Below, in pieces: positions 10,389-22,045 of a stretch of 35,380 nt of DNA (its first letter is position 1; every line of letters starts with the position of its first letter). The translations under genes were made by a program, and so were the position numbers. The stretch is taken from the NCBI GenBank assembly GCA_000442125.1, contig KE546983.1, forward strand, positions 754,244 through 789,623, written 5' to 3'. The notes beneath the pieces are model-generated. The model worked only from the letters and a program-made list of their open reading frames with translations. It did not search any database and had not been told where the DNA came from. The DNA is from Opeltia flavorubescens. Lineage: Eukaryota > Ascomycota > Lecanoromycetes > Teloschistales > Teloschistaceae.

Positions 10389-12840
10389 AATTTATTTTTC
10401 GATACCTCCTTTAAAATTATATCTTTTAAAGAAACCTATCTCGATTTCGATTTTAACGACTCTCCTATTTATAATAAAGTTATATTATTATTTAAAGAAT
10501 CTTATCTATAAAAATAAGTTAAAGCCTTTAATAACCCCCGGAATATAGTATAATACTATAAAATCGATTTCTATTTATAGATACTAACCTATAATACAGC
10601 TTCGATATTAGTAAAACTAGCGGAAAATAATTAACTCCGTTATCTATAAAAAATCGTGTATTTTAAAATATATAATATTATTTTTAATCTATTCTACTTT
10701 TTTATTAAAAATATCTTCTCTTTTATTAATTCCCTATTCAAAGCCTTTAATTTTACCTAGATCGAGATCGACCAATAGGATACTATTAATAAACGAAAAG
10801 GTAATATCTATTAAAATCTATACGATCTCGATACTTCTATATAGATTATATAAACTAAAGCTTATATTATTAAATAGTTTCTCGCGATAAAAACTAGATT
10901 TAATAAAATCTTTTATAATATAGTAAAATAAACCGAGCCCTTTAAATATTTAAATAAATCTATATTTAATAAAGTAGCGAAATCCTTTAAAATTTATTAA
11001 AAGTTCCGAATTATTTTTACCGCGTTTAAAATTCTAGACTTTTCGCTTTAGAATATTAAATATTAGCGACCCTTAATAATTTTTAAAAAAACCGGTACTA
11101 ATCCCTCTACTATAGCCGCCGTTACTAACTACTAACTTTTTTAGCGCTTAAATATCCAGGATATCCTCGAGTTTATTTATACCTAAATTAATCGATAGTT
11201 CTTTCTTTTAAAAGCCCTCGCCGCCGAGTTTAAACTAGCCCGTAAGTAAAAGGTTATATCTCCCGCTATATAGGAATACCTTAGCGCTATTATTTAGGTT
11301 TTTATCTGTATTTTATATATAATATATAAAGGTTAAATCCTATAAAAGTTCGAAGCCTTATAAAAGAAAAGCTAGTAATAAATAGTTAAAATAAAATACG
11401 CGGGGTCGTTTATATAACGAGATTCCGCTCGTTTTAATATTTAAAAGATTAAACAGTATAACTTTAACTACTAATAGATTCTACGCGATTTTAGCTTAAT
11501 ATTATTACTTTAGATTTTTTACTAGAAATATCTTCCTATTTTTAAAGCCGAAATAATCCCGGATTTAAATATAATTAACACGTTTTAATAATACTTCTAA
11601 GTATAATAGAATATTACCGGTATTATTTTATAGTAGGATAATAAGCTCGTTAAATTACAAGAGATAGCCCTATAAATATAAGTAGTATAAAATAGATTTA
11701 TAGTACGTTTAAAGGCTCGTTAAAACCTATAAAACTCTACCGCTAAACTAGTTATCTAAATATATATAAAATAGGTATAGGATATTTTTAAATATTATAT
11801 TAGAAAAGATTTCCCTTTAAATAAAGTAAAGAATATTAAAGAGATATTTTATAATATACTATTTTAGAATTAAAACGACGGTTTTAAAAGCTTATTATTC
11901 TATTTTATATTTAAAATTATTAGGTTCAAATTCTAAATTACCTACCTTTATAAATTAAAAGGTTTAAATAATAAAAGCTTTAAAATCTCTAAAGTTTAGT
12001 CGGCCTCTCTACTATAGATAGATTATATATAAGAACTATTCGGCTTCAAAGATTACGTCGCGGGTAATCTATATAGACCCGCGTAAAAATAAGAGTAGTA
12101 TTATCTATATATATAACTCGTATTCGCTATTATCCGAGACGAGCTAACCTTAAAATATATATAAAAGTAGTTTAAATACTTAATCCAATTAATTAGTTAT
12201 TGTTTTTTAATCCTTTTCTATTATAATAATAACCGAATTTATAATAAGTATAAAGTTCTAATTCCTATTAGGCTAGTAGTAAAGGCTAAAGCCAGGGGTA
12301 ATTAGCCCCAGCTACGCTATATTAGCTAGATCGTTTCTATAGTTCTAGCGGAATCGTTTTAACTTTTTAAATATAAATTAAAGGGCTATAAATCCCGTTT
12401 ATACTCCTTTAAATCCGTCTTCCGCTCGAGTAATCGCCGTTCTTTTAAAAAATAATATAAAAGACTTAATAAAAATATTAAAAAGACATTATAAATCGCC
12501 GCGATAAAGGTATTTAACGCTTATAATATACTTATCGAAAAAATCGAGGAAGAATATATTTTTAAAATCGTTATAACTATAATCCCTATATATAAATAAA
12601 TAAAAAGGATAATTAAATATATATATTTAATCGGATAACCTATAAAATTAAATAAAGTATAAGAGTTTATAACTTTATATAATACCTATAAGGATAGGGA
12701 TAATAAAAGAAGCGATATTAACTATAAAAAAACGTTAGAGTCGTCCTTTAAACTCGAGGATTAGGCGTTATAAGGTTAAAAGAGTCGGGTAATATATAAA
12801 AGGTCTATATAAACGGTTATATTTATTTATAAACGATTTT
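10389..12840 (+). pseudogene. Unrecognised large protein relic, second part (copy B)
   Basis: From about 10389 one frame (codon phase of 10479) reads through more than 2.4 kb with interruptions that are essentially all TAA/TAG, implying a relic of roughly 800 residues. The amino-acid mixture looks protein-like: alternating hydrophobic and charged stretches with Gln/Trp-position stops, a small/charged patch near 11205-11250, and a basic Ser/Arg patch near 12415-12460. I do not recognise a domain. It may continue the product of 8290-9955 across an intron or be a separate gene. A palindrome follows at 12923-12948. Reading through stops is permissive, so the exact extent is uncertain. Confidence 0.4.
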
Positions 12841-12922
12841 AAATACTTAATAAGTATATAGTAATTATACCCTATTTATCTATAGGCGACTTTAGACCCT
12901 CGGTAATCGTTAAATAATTATA

Positions 12923-12948
12923 CCGAACTTACTTATAGGTAAATTCGG
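12923..12948. repeat. Dispersed palindrome (copy B, 3' side)
   Basis: CCGAACTTACTTATAGGTAAATTCGG: arms pair apart from two RIP-type mismatch pairs, around a TATA centre. It corresponds to the perfect 32-mer at 6961-6992. Confidence 0.85.
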
Positions 12949-13619
12949 CGTTTCGCTAAGTCTATTTAATAGCTAGAACGCTAACTTTTATTACCGCGCG
13001 GTAAAACGTTTAGTAATATTTATTTTAATATTAATTTATTTAAACTAACGAAGTTATAATAGTAATTTTAACTTTAATAATCTATTAGTAGTTATATTAA
13101 AAAATTTATCGAGGAGTAAAAATTTAATCTCCTATATAGTACTACTATATTACCGCTATACCGAAAAATAAAGGAGCCCTATCTTTTTAAGCTATAATTT
13201 CTAGTATAAAAACCCTACCGACTCCTTTATAATTTTAATACTATATTAGCAGGTTTTAATAAAAGCGATTTTTTAAATTAAACGTTAGTTAGGTTATTTA
13301 ATTAAAAACTTCTACGGTTAAAATATTCCTTATTTATCTTTTTAGGCACCCCTTATTACCGTATCTCTTTATAGCACCTAGGCCTAGCGAGGTCCTACGG
13401 CCTTCTCGCCTAGCTTAGCTTTAGAGTAATAGAACCTATTAAAGCCTAGATATTAATCTCCTCTAGACTACTATTAAGGAACCTATTTTTTATTAGATTT
13501 AAAGCGTCTAAATACCTTTATATAAACTAGTTTCGATATTATATCGACCTACCTAGATTATAGATACCGCCGAACTTATTAGTAGGCGTTTAGATACTAT
13601 ACTTCAATTATTTATTTTA

Positions 13620-13642
13620 CCGAATTTACCTATAAACGAGTT
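13620..13642. repeat. Dispersed palindrome, eroded
   Basis: CCGAATTTACCTATAAACGAGTT: same left arm and TATA centre as the family. The right arm keeps the CGAGTT form, so pairing is partial. Confidence 0.65.
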
Positions 13643-14218
13643 AACTTTATATATTTTTTTTTTATTATTCTTATTTTATATTACTTTATTTTATCTTACC
13701 TTATTTCTTTACTAGTAAATATTTATTAGTAAAGGAAATTATATTACGCGATTCTTATCGATAATTACTAGATATATAAACTAGTATAAATATAAAACCA
13801 CCTTTATAAGCTCTAGATTCCTAACTTCCTTTATATTATATTTTATACTCTTTTTCTTTTATAAATACTCGGCTTTATTTACTATTCTATATTTTTATTT
13901 TTAATTAAATCTTATAACGCGATTTAACGCTTTTAAAAGCTTTACTATATTATACTACAATTACTTATTATTTATAATAATATATTATTCTATCTAAAGT
14001 TCCGCCCTAAAGCCTAGCGTATTACTAATTAACGCTTATAATATAATAGGATAATCTATACCGATTCTAACTATTTATTATACTAATTCTATAGCTTTTA
14101 TAATAACTTTAATACCTTTAACCCCTATTATACCTCTTTATTCGTTAACTAACCCTTATTTTATAATATATTATAGCCTAAAAAGTAAATTTTAGCCGAA
14201 TTTAACTATAAGGGAATT

Positions 14219-14238
14219 AACTCGCCTATAGGCGAGTT
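14219..14238. repeat. Perfect 20-bp dispersed palindrome
   Basis: AACTCGCCTATAGGCGAGTT is its own reverse complement. It is the least mutated member of the family and a good approximation of the ancestral core. It lies about 100 bases upstream of the SNF2 frame. Confidence 0.95.
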
Positions 14239-14332
14239 TAGCAGCTTCTTATATCTTACCTCGTTCTTTCCCCTTTTTTTTTTAATTGGCCTACTAACGA
14301 ATTTAATAGAATATCCGAATTTTTAGTATTTA

Positions 14333-14350
14333 ATTTACCTATAAATAAGT
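14333..14350. repeat. Dispersed palindrome, eroded
   Basis: ATTTACCTATAAATAAGT: family core with RIP-type changes in the right arm. It overlaps the start of the SNF2-relic frame. Confidence 0.6.
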
Positions 14351-15944
14351 ACCGTTAATTAGAGCTTTTATAATAATTAGAAAGCGTATTAAAAAATATA
14401 AGTCGAATAAAACGCTAGAACCGACTATAAAACTAGAAAAAATTATAATAAAGGCCGATCTTCGTCGCGCTATAGATAAAAAGGTCTAGATTATCCGGAA
14501 GAACCCCTTTAAAGTATTAGTTATTAATTCTGGTTAACCCGATAATATTATATAATTTATTTTTTATCTTAAAATTCTAAATATTTTTAGCGTTTATAAA
14601 CTTTTATATAATTTTATTATCTAATCTATTTTTATTAAATATTTTAAAAAATATATTAAAATCTTCGGTAAAACGAGTAATTAAACCTTTATAGATATAT
14701 TCCCCGTATTTAATTTTAAAAAATATATTTTCTAATTATCCGTTTTAATATTTCCGAATAATAATACTATTAATATCTATAATCGTTAAGGATAAGTAAT
14801 TACCTACCGTATAATTTTAAATATCTTTAATACTTAACCCGATTTAATATAGGATTATATTAATAATAAGCCGGTTATTAAGATCTAGGGGTTTATTATA
14901 AAGGACTAGGCCTATAACTACACCCTACTACAATTCGTCTGGAAGAAAAAAAAAAATATTATTACTAGAAATTTTATTCCCTTTAATATTTACTAAACTT
15001 TAACTACCTCCGTAATATTTATAACCCCTAGTAATTAAAAGCTCGACCCGGAAACGCTATAAAATACGCTAGATATTATAGCTAAGAAAAATATACTAAT
15101 AAAATTTACCGAAGCGATATAATAGCTAAAAAATAAAAAATAATTAAACCCGTAATTTAAATTAAAGATAAACTAGAAAAAAAAAATAAAATATATAAAT
15201 AATCTCGCGAGCCGTTTAACTACTTTTAATTTAGATAAAATTCAATCCTATAATTTTATAAAATATAACTATAAAAATAATTTACGGGCTTTAATATTAA
15301 TCTAGTAATAGGCTATTTTAATAGAAGCCTAGCGCAACTTTAAATATATAAAAATTATTTACCTCGAAGATCCCTCTTAAATCGTTTTATCTATAGCGGA
15401 AATATAGTAGAAAGGATAAAAGTAGTAGCGCGTTATTAGTAAGCTTATAAAAGTTATTATCAAGAATATTATCTAAAAAAATCTTAACGACTACTCTAAA
15501 AGAAAAAACTTCCTTAATTTACTACCTAAAAACCTATTTATCCTCTAGCTCCTATTTAATAACTCGTATAATATAATACGTACTAATATAAACGTTTATA
15601 ATATAATACCCCCTTTATATCTAGAAGTCTATAAATTTCTAGGTTTAAACCCTATTATATTAATTTTTAAGTATAGCACCTAAAAGCCTTTTTATACGTA
15701 GTAAGTCTAGTATATAACCTAAAAAGCGAATACCGAATAAGCCCTTAAAAGTACTATTTTAACGGATAATATAGATTTAGGAAAAATGTTATTATCGTTA
15801 TTTTATATAGTATATACGGTAGAGAGTATATAGTTAAAATAGAAAAAAAGAAGTAATAGTAAATAAATCTCTCGGCCGCGACTACCCTTTTATTCTATTC
15901 CGCTATCTAGCTAGTCTAATAATAGATAGCTACTTTACTAAATT

Positions 15945-16087
15945 TATTTATAGGCGAGTAGTTCTAATAATAGTCCTACTTACCTATAAACGAGTTTAGT
16001 AGAATACCAGTTCTATTTATCTATAAGCGAGTTTAGTAGAGTACTAGTCCTATTTATTTATAAACGAGTTTAGTAAAATAGTAATCG
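15945..16087. repeat. 37-bp tandem array of the palindrome core
   Basis: Four head-to-tail units begin at 15945 (36 bp), 15981 (37 bp), 16018 (37 bp) and 16055 (partial). Each starts with TA(C/T)(C/T)TATA(A/G)(A/G)CGAG followed by TTTAGTAGAxTAC-AGT-CTATT. The unit includes the dispersed-palindrome core. The array sits inside the SNF2 relic between motif I and motif II, exactly where the frame changes from phase 0 to phase 2, so it is either in an intron or an insertion. Confidence 0.9.
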
Positions 16088-17742
16088 ATTTTTTTATAAA
16101 TACTATTAATTCGATTATTATTTTTTTTAAAAACGGAATTATATTTTTCGAAATCGCCTAATATATAGGAAAAGTAACGTTCTAATAACGCGAGCGAGAG
16201 ATAGGTATTTATAAATAAGATTAATCGAAATATCTCTATAATCGACGCCTTTAATATTATCTTTAACAATAATACTAATATAGCCGATAAAGTATTTAAA
16301 AAAGAAATACCTACTATTAAAGTATCGGATTAGTTTTTATACTTCTTTAATTAGATTTTTTTTAATATAATTTAATTTTATTTTAAATCTTCTAATTTAT
16401 ATTTTAAAGCTGTTAAAAAAAAGATAATTTAGTTTATTATCGACCTTTAGGCGCGTAAATACTATAAGGCGGTATTATTAATTAATAAAATCGGAAATAG
16501 ATAATACCGCTTAACCTTTATTATTTATAAAAATTCGGGTAGCTAGGTATAGTATAAAAAGCTCCTAGAAATCCCTACTTTAATATAATACCTCCGCTTA
16601 TTTTATAATAGTTCTAATCTATAGTTAAATTTAAATTATTATAAAATTACGTTAAAAACCGATATTATAAACCTTTTTAAAGATATCCGGTAATTATTTA
16701 ATATTTTATATATTTTAAAATAGGTATATTTTACTACTTATAATATCTAGGTGAACCGATTCCTAGATATAGGCCCGAATCCGGATTTTTATAAGCGGCG
16801 GCGTTTTAAACCGGATAATAAAAACGATATAGAAGAAGTAGATAAGTTAGTAGAACCAAATATAAAATATTAATTATTTTATTTAAATATTTTTAAGCGC
16901 GTATAAATAGCTAAAACTCTTTTTATTAGTATTCCGTATAGCTAATATACTAATCTACTATATAATATTTATAATAAGGTATATCGCCTTTAAAACGTCT
17001 CGATTTAGATATATAAGTCGATTAACTAACTAAATACCCGATACTACGATTTAATAACCGCTACCCCTATATTTAATAAAAGGGCCGACCTTTAAGGCCT
17101 ATTATATTTTATTTACCTAGACGACGCCGAGGAAAAGAATAAGTATCTAAATCTAGAAGAATATAAATAAGCTAAAGAAGTATTATATAATAGGAAATTG
17201 TCCGCCGCGTAATTAATTAAATATTAGTATTTCTTTTATTTATAAGCTTTTTATAATATCGCGAAACCTTAATAAAGCTAGTAGTTAAAGTTCGATATTA
17301 TAATAAATCTGTTTTTATTACTTCTTTATATAATATACCTATAACGAATATTTATATCTACTATTAATAACGTTAACGGGCGTACCGTTATTATCGGCGA
17401 ATTTATCCTTTATAATAAATAGATAGCCTTAGAACTCGAAAAAGGGCCGTTAAAAATATTTAAATATACGCTTATTTACGCTTTTTACGTTCAAGGCCTT
17501 AATAGAGGCGTCGACGAAGAAATAAAAAAAATTAGATATAATATATCTAAATATCGCCGCTTAAATTATATAGTATTCGCTCCTTTAATAAAAGAATTTA
17601 TTATAAATTTAAAAAATAGTATTACGGACGTAAATATATAATATATAATAAGTAATTATAACGCGACTAATTTCTTTTTTATAACTAGGATCGACGTTTA
17701 ACACCCTATTTTTTAGATAAATATATAGTCCGTTTTTTATAA

Positions 17743-17765
17743 AACTCGTTTATAGTCGAATTCGG
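17743..17765. repeat. Dispersed palindrome, eroded
   Basis: AACTCGTTTATAGTCGAATTCGG: family half-sites around TATA. It lies in the SNF2 relic between motif III and motif V. Confidence 0.65.
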
Positions 17766-18835
17766 TAGAATTAAAGTCTTTAAAATTTAAAGCTAACTTT
17801 ATTATAGGCTAGAGTCGATATTTATAATTATATAACGTACCTATTAATTAAGCTAAAGGCTATCGTTATTCTCGTCTACAATCTCTACTATATCTATTAG
17901 AGGAAATTTCTAATCTATTATAAATAGCTAGTTACGTAGTAGTTAATTAAAAGCTTTCTAGTAAATTTAAAGTTCTTTATTATATCGATCTAGTCGGTAT
18001 ATAAATAATATAATAGAAACGCCGCCGTAAATAGATTTAACGACTTTAATAATAACGCTATAGAATTAATTACTAGTATACGCACTTCCGCGACCTTTAA
18101 AAACTTTTAATTTAGAAGGTCGGATATTATATTCCTAGACGTATATACTAACGCGCAGCTTATTATCTAGGTATTAAACCGCGTACTAAAGCTCGGATAG
18201 AAAAACTAATACACCTTTTATACTATAATAATATTATACTTATACGACTAAACGTTAAATACCCTTATAATCTAGAAAATATATCTAATTATTATTAAAT
18301 AAGCCGATATTAGAGTCCTTTAGGCTATAATAGATAAGATCCGCGCCTATACGTTAGAGGAAAATTTTAAAGATATTCTATAAGATTTTACTAGCGAATA
18401 TATATTAATATAATTAGAGAACTTCTACTGCGATTTATTTAAATAGCGCTATTTTTAGCTATATTAAAGGTTAGTTTAAGATATAACAATAAAAGATTTA
18501 CTATTAAAGAAAAAGGAATTTATAAAAAATAAAAGAATTAAAAGGCCCCCGGATTAATTAATTCGGGAAAAAATTTTTTATAATATCCGAATATATTAAG
18601 ATATAGATTAGATTATCGCCGGAAATTTATCGTTTCTATCTATACGCTCCCCGGTATTAAAATATTAAAATTAATATTAAATAAAGCCTATTAAGTATTT
18701 AATATAAGAGATAGTCTAGTTATTTATTAAAAAAGAAGATATATAGCTAATATTATTAATAACTTTTAGCTATCAAAAAATTATTAAGGGGAAGATAAAT
18801 TTATTAGCTCTATATCGTATAGGTTTTTTAAGTTG

Positions 18836-18836
18836 N
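18836..18836. other. Ambiguous base (N)
   Basis: The only non-ACGT character noticed in the window, within AGTTGNCCAG. It probably marks an unresolved assembly or consensus position. Confidence 0.99.
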
Positions 18837-19495
18837 CCAGCCGATTCTAGAAAAAAAGAGGAAACGCGTAAAGGAAGAGAAAGTTAAATTAAATAAACGT
18901 TCTAGTAAATACTAATAATAAAACCTAATACCTCTAGTAGAGGCCGTAGCTAATATTTAATAAATAGTAGCGTTTATAGTAAAAATAGAACGCGCGAGGG
19001 CTAAATAAAAAAAAATAAAGGATAAAAAAGATTTAAAGGTAATTAAAGCTGTTAAAAAAGTATAAGTAAAAAAAAACCGCGCGGTAACTATAGCTATTAA
19101 AAAGGCTTAAAAAGATATATCGGAACGGTAAAATTCCTAGACTAAAATATATAGCTAACCAGCTTTTTATAGTCTAAAAAAAGATTAGTAAAGCCAATCT
19201 AAAAAAAATAAACGTTTTATTATAGATTTTATTATAGGTTTATATTAATAGCTTTAATAAAAAGTTTTTAAAATCGTTTTTATCTTTAAAATCCGAAGAA
19301 CCCGACGATTTTAAAAAATCCAAAAAATCTAAAGTATCTAAAAAATCTAAAAAGTTCGAGAAGTTCAACAACTTTAATAAATTTTTTAAATTATTTAAAC
19401 GACCCTCCCGGGCGGCCTCGAATACGCGTAGCTTTATTATTTATTCGAGTATAAGAGAATATAAACTAATCGGTATAGATATTAAAAAGCGCTGA

Positions 19496-21002
19496 TTAAC
19501 TCCGGCCGTACTACTATCTACTTTTAATAAAGAGCTTAGTTCCCTTTATCCCTCTTAGTATTCGTTCCTAAATATCGATATAGATTTACCGCCTCTAAAG
19601 CGCCTGCGTTATAGTAAAAAGTACTAGGGTTTAAACCTTCTTATATCTATACTTATTTATAGGTAAGTATAGTAGAAATTTTAAAAAATAGTATTAATAA
19701 AAATCTATACGGTACAGGTTATTTTCGTTTAATTTATTTAATAATACTATTTTATCCTTTTTATATTTATATTAACTATCCTATTTAGAGGCTATCTAGT
19801 TATTATATTATCGACGGATGTTTTTATATACTTAAATTAGATTTTCTCCTTTAATAGTGTAGCCGATACTAATATTATTCCTTTTATACCCGCCTTTAAC
19901 GTAATTTTTATATAAAAAGATTACTATTATATATCTACTAAGTCGCGCTTATATATCGATACTCCTTTAGCAATATTACTCGAGTAGATACTCGTTTTAA
20001 ATAAACTCGATATTTGAATAATTTAATAAATATTATTTATTAATTTTATTACTAGCTATCTAAAACTTTTAAAAGACGCCGCTATACTAAATAGGCTCTT
20101 TAGAGTCTATCCCGCCTAATAAGTATTATTAAATAGGGATAGAGCTAACCAGTACTTTATATAAAACGCTAAGCTATATAATTATACCGTATCTAATAGT
20201 ATTATAAATAAGTTCTAGTTATATATAAACAGGCTCTTCTTAAATTTTTTCTATAACTATTTTATCTAATACTTTTCCTCCTTTTACTCCGTTTAATTCT
20301 AGATAAAATTTACTACTATATAGTTTAAAAGTTTTCTGCCCGTTTTATAATTATTTATAATTCGTATTGCCCCTATTCGTATACTTTATTTATATTAATA
20401 TAGTTTATCTGTTATAAAATTTCGATTATACTATTTATAGTAATTTAACTACTAATACTAATAGTAAATTATAAACTGCTACTATCTATAGCTAACGTTA
20501 CTATATAGCTATACGTGGTAAGCGTTATTATATATAGCTATATAGCGTATAGTACGAGCGCTATTATACTCGATTTTTACCTACTAGGAGTAATTAGCTC
20601 TAGAAAATTAAGGTTTACTAGTAAAGAGTTATTTATTTAACCGTATCGATAACTCGATATAATTATTATCTAATACTAATAAAAAACTTTTTATTAATTA
20701 ATAAACTACCCGAAGATTACGGGTAAAAGGTTTAAATAATAAAGAATTAAAGAAGATTTAAACTATAAAGGTCTTTTTATTATTAAAACTCTTCGAAAAA
20801 TAGTATAAACTAATATTAAAGGCGATTTAATAAAATTCCTAGAATTTATATACTCCCTCGGATAAAGTTATTTTTTTTTTTAACTATTACCTCGAATAAT
20901 ACGCGGTAAAAGCTATAAGGAATTATTTTTCTTTTTAACTAATTTTTAGGTTTAGTCGTTAATACTAGCGGTATTATTAAAATAGTTCCTATATATTTAC
21001 TA
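19496..21002. other. RIP-degraded stretch, no gene recognised
   Basis: No coherent frame or family motif was found. It contains a palindrome (19647-19672) and a locally repetitive TATAGCTA/TATAGCGTA patch near 20480-20560. One of the very few ATG words of the window occurs near 19818, without an open frame behind it. Confidence 0.5.
19647..19672. repeat. Dispersed palindrome, 26 bp
   Basis: Arms CTATACTTA and TAAGTATAG around TTTATAGG, with two RIP-type mismatch pairs. It lies about 150 bases past the candidate SNF2 stop codon. Confidence 0.85.
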
Positions 21003-21165
21003 GTTTACTATACGGATATTCTCCGCGGTATTTTTATATCCGCTTGTTTACTATATAGATATCCTTTATAGTTTTATTATATCTACTAGTATACTAGGCG
21101 GCTATTTTTTATAGATTTTTTATATCTACTAGCGTATTACGCGGATATTATCCGTAAATAAGGTT
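21003..21165. repeat. 43-bp minisatellite, nearly four units
   Basis: Units start at 21003, 21046, 21089 and 21132 (partial). All begin G(T/C)(T/A/G)TA(C/T)TA and contain a GATAT(T/C)CT or equivalent and TTTTTATAT(C)(C/T)(G/A)CT(A/T). The first and last units keep CGCGG words; the middle ones are AT-converted. No coding role is evident. Confidence 0.8.
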
Positions 21166-21185
21166 ACGTGTTTTTATATATAAAA

Positions 21186-21199
21186 ACCCGTAGACGGGT
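21186..21199. repeat. Short GC hairpin
   Basis: ACCCGT-AG-ACGGGT: a 6-bp GC-rich stem with a 2-base loop. It is unusually GC-rich for this sequence. It could be chance, or the remnant of a longer palindrome. Confidence 0.4.
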
Positions 21200-21303
21200 A
21201 TAGCGAGAATATTATATTAGGGTACTTTAAATACTAATTTTATATATTAATTTAAATTTATAATTATTTTTTCTAGAATTAATAAGTTATAGCCGCCTTT
21301 AAA

Positions 21304-21324
21304 ATTATTTATAGGTAAGTTCGG
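21304..21324. repeat. Dispersed palindrome, eroded
   Basis: ATTATTTATAGGTAAGTTCGG: the right arm is well preserved (GGTAAGTTCGG) and the left arm AT-converted. Confidence 0.65.
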
Positions 21325-21790
21325 TTTAGTATTTATATCTAATTCTCGAGAATATTATTTTTTTAGATTTTAACTAACTTTTAAAATTATTTCCTTTAAT
21401 TAAAGGCTATAGATATATTATAAAACCTTATTAATATTAGCTCTTATAAAGTTCGGTCTTATAATTACCGGTTTAAATTTAAGGGTTATAGAAGTATTAT
21501 AAAATTTAATCGGAATCCTATTATATAATACTTAATCTTTTAAAAAATAGTCCTATTACTAGCCGGAATAACCTATTTTAATTATAAAGGATATCCTAAT
21601 TTTATATATATATCGAAATATAATTTTATAATTATAGTTAAAAGGTCCGAAATTAAATAATCTATAGTTATAATTATAGGTTCTTCGGCTCGCTATTTTC
21701 GGTAGCAGTTTTTATATATAATTTAAAACTTTAAATTCAGCTTTAAGTTATATTAAAACCTATATTAATATACGGTACGCGACTATTTAT

Positions 21791-21812
21791 ACTCGCCTAT
21801 AGTCGAGTTCGG
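21791..21812. repeat. Dispersed palindrome
   Basis: ACTCGCCTATAG followed by TCGAGTTCGG: same family, with one arm in the CTCG form. Confidence 0.75.
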
Positions 21813-22045
21813 CTATTTTTCAGCCTTTATTCTTTATATTAATCGCGACTATAAGGTTATAATAAATATTATTAGATTCTATACCGAATAAAAATAATAT
21901 AAACGCTAACTTTTTAATAGAATTATTTAAACGCTAGGGGTATTAATTATAATAGTACTAGATTTATATCGCCTAGAACCTATAAAGGAACCACGGTTAA
22001 AATTACCGAGCTTCTAGATTATTTATATCCAGTTACTTTTTTTAG

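Larger units (their letters stand above)
7211..13169. repeat. 5.96-kb tandem unit, copy B (less mutated)
   Basis: Direct adjacent copy of 1252-7210. It retains many more C and G, for example AACTTAACTTAAGG near 7231 where copy A has AATTTAATTTAAAG, and so gives the better view of the ancestral sequence. Homology stops at ...CCGAAAAATA (13169). About 7211-8290 shows no gene; it holds an ACTAGTAA inverted repeat (7416-7434) and a long palindrome (8057-8086). Confidence 0.93.
13170..14339. other. Spacer between unit B and the SNF2 relic
   Basis: No gene is recognised. The stretch is less AT-converted than the left part of the window (for example a CCTAGGCCTAGCGAGG word near 13377). It contains an ACTAGTAA-type inverted repeat at about 13711-13730, a TATAAATATAAAA box-like word at 13785-13797, and three dispersed palindromes. 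The TATA-like word is about 550 bases upstream of the SNF2 frame, so a promoter role is only a guess. Confidence 0.5.
14340..19495 (+). pseudogene. SNF2-family helicase/ATPase relic
   Basis: The Q motif and five helicase motifs appear in family order once RIP is allowed for. Q motif at 15693-15722 (Y-A-[W/Q]-[Q]-V-[W]-Y-M-T). Motif I at 15762-15791 (read D-N-M-D-L-G-K-M-L; ancestor close to D-x-M-G-L-G-K-T). Motif II at 16973-16990, codons AAT AAG GTA TAT CGC CTT, which RIP reversal gives as D-E-A-H-R-L. Motif III at 17054-17083 (T-A-T-P-I-F-N-K). Motif V at 18063-18110 and motif VI at 18156-18206 (Q-L-I-I-[Q]-V-L-N-R-V-L-K-L-G-[Q]-K-N). The N-terminal part, motif I and motifs V-VI are in phase 0; motifs II-III are in phase 2, so introns or indels separate them. 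A Lys-rich then Ser/Glu-rich tail follows, with an in-frame TGA at 19493, a stop RIP does not readily create and so a candidate natural end. Such proteins are ATP-driven DNA translocases. The subfamily is not assignable. Confidence 0.85.

Noticed and set aside
16054-16269. Minus-strand open frame of 71 codons
   Set aside because: It overlaps the 37-bp array and the SNF2 relic, whose + frame explains the region. It has no RIP-consistent homologue or motif.
17108-17128. Y-L-D-D word suggesting a reverse transcriptase active site
   Set aside because: It follows SNF2 motif III directly in the same frame (L-L-Y-F-I-Y-L-D-D-A-E-E). No other reverse transcriptase motif is present.
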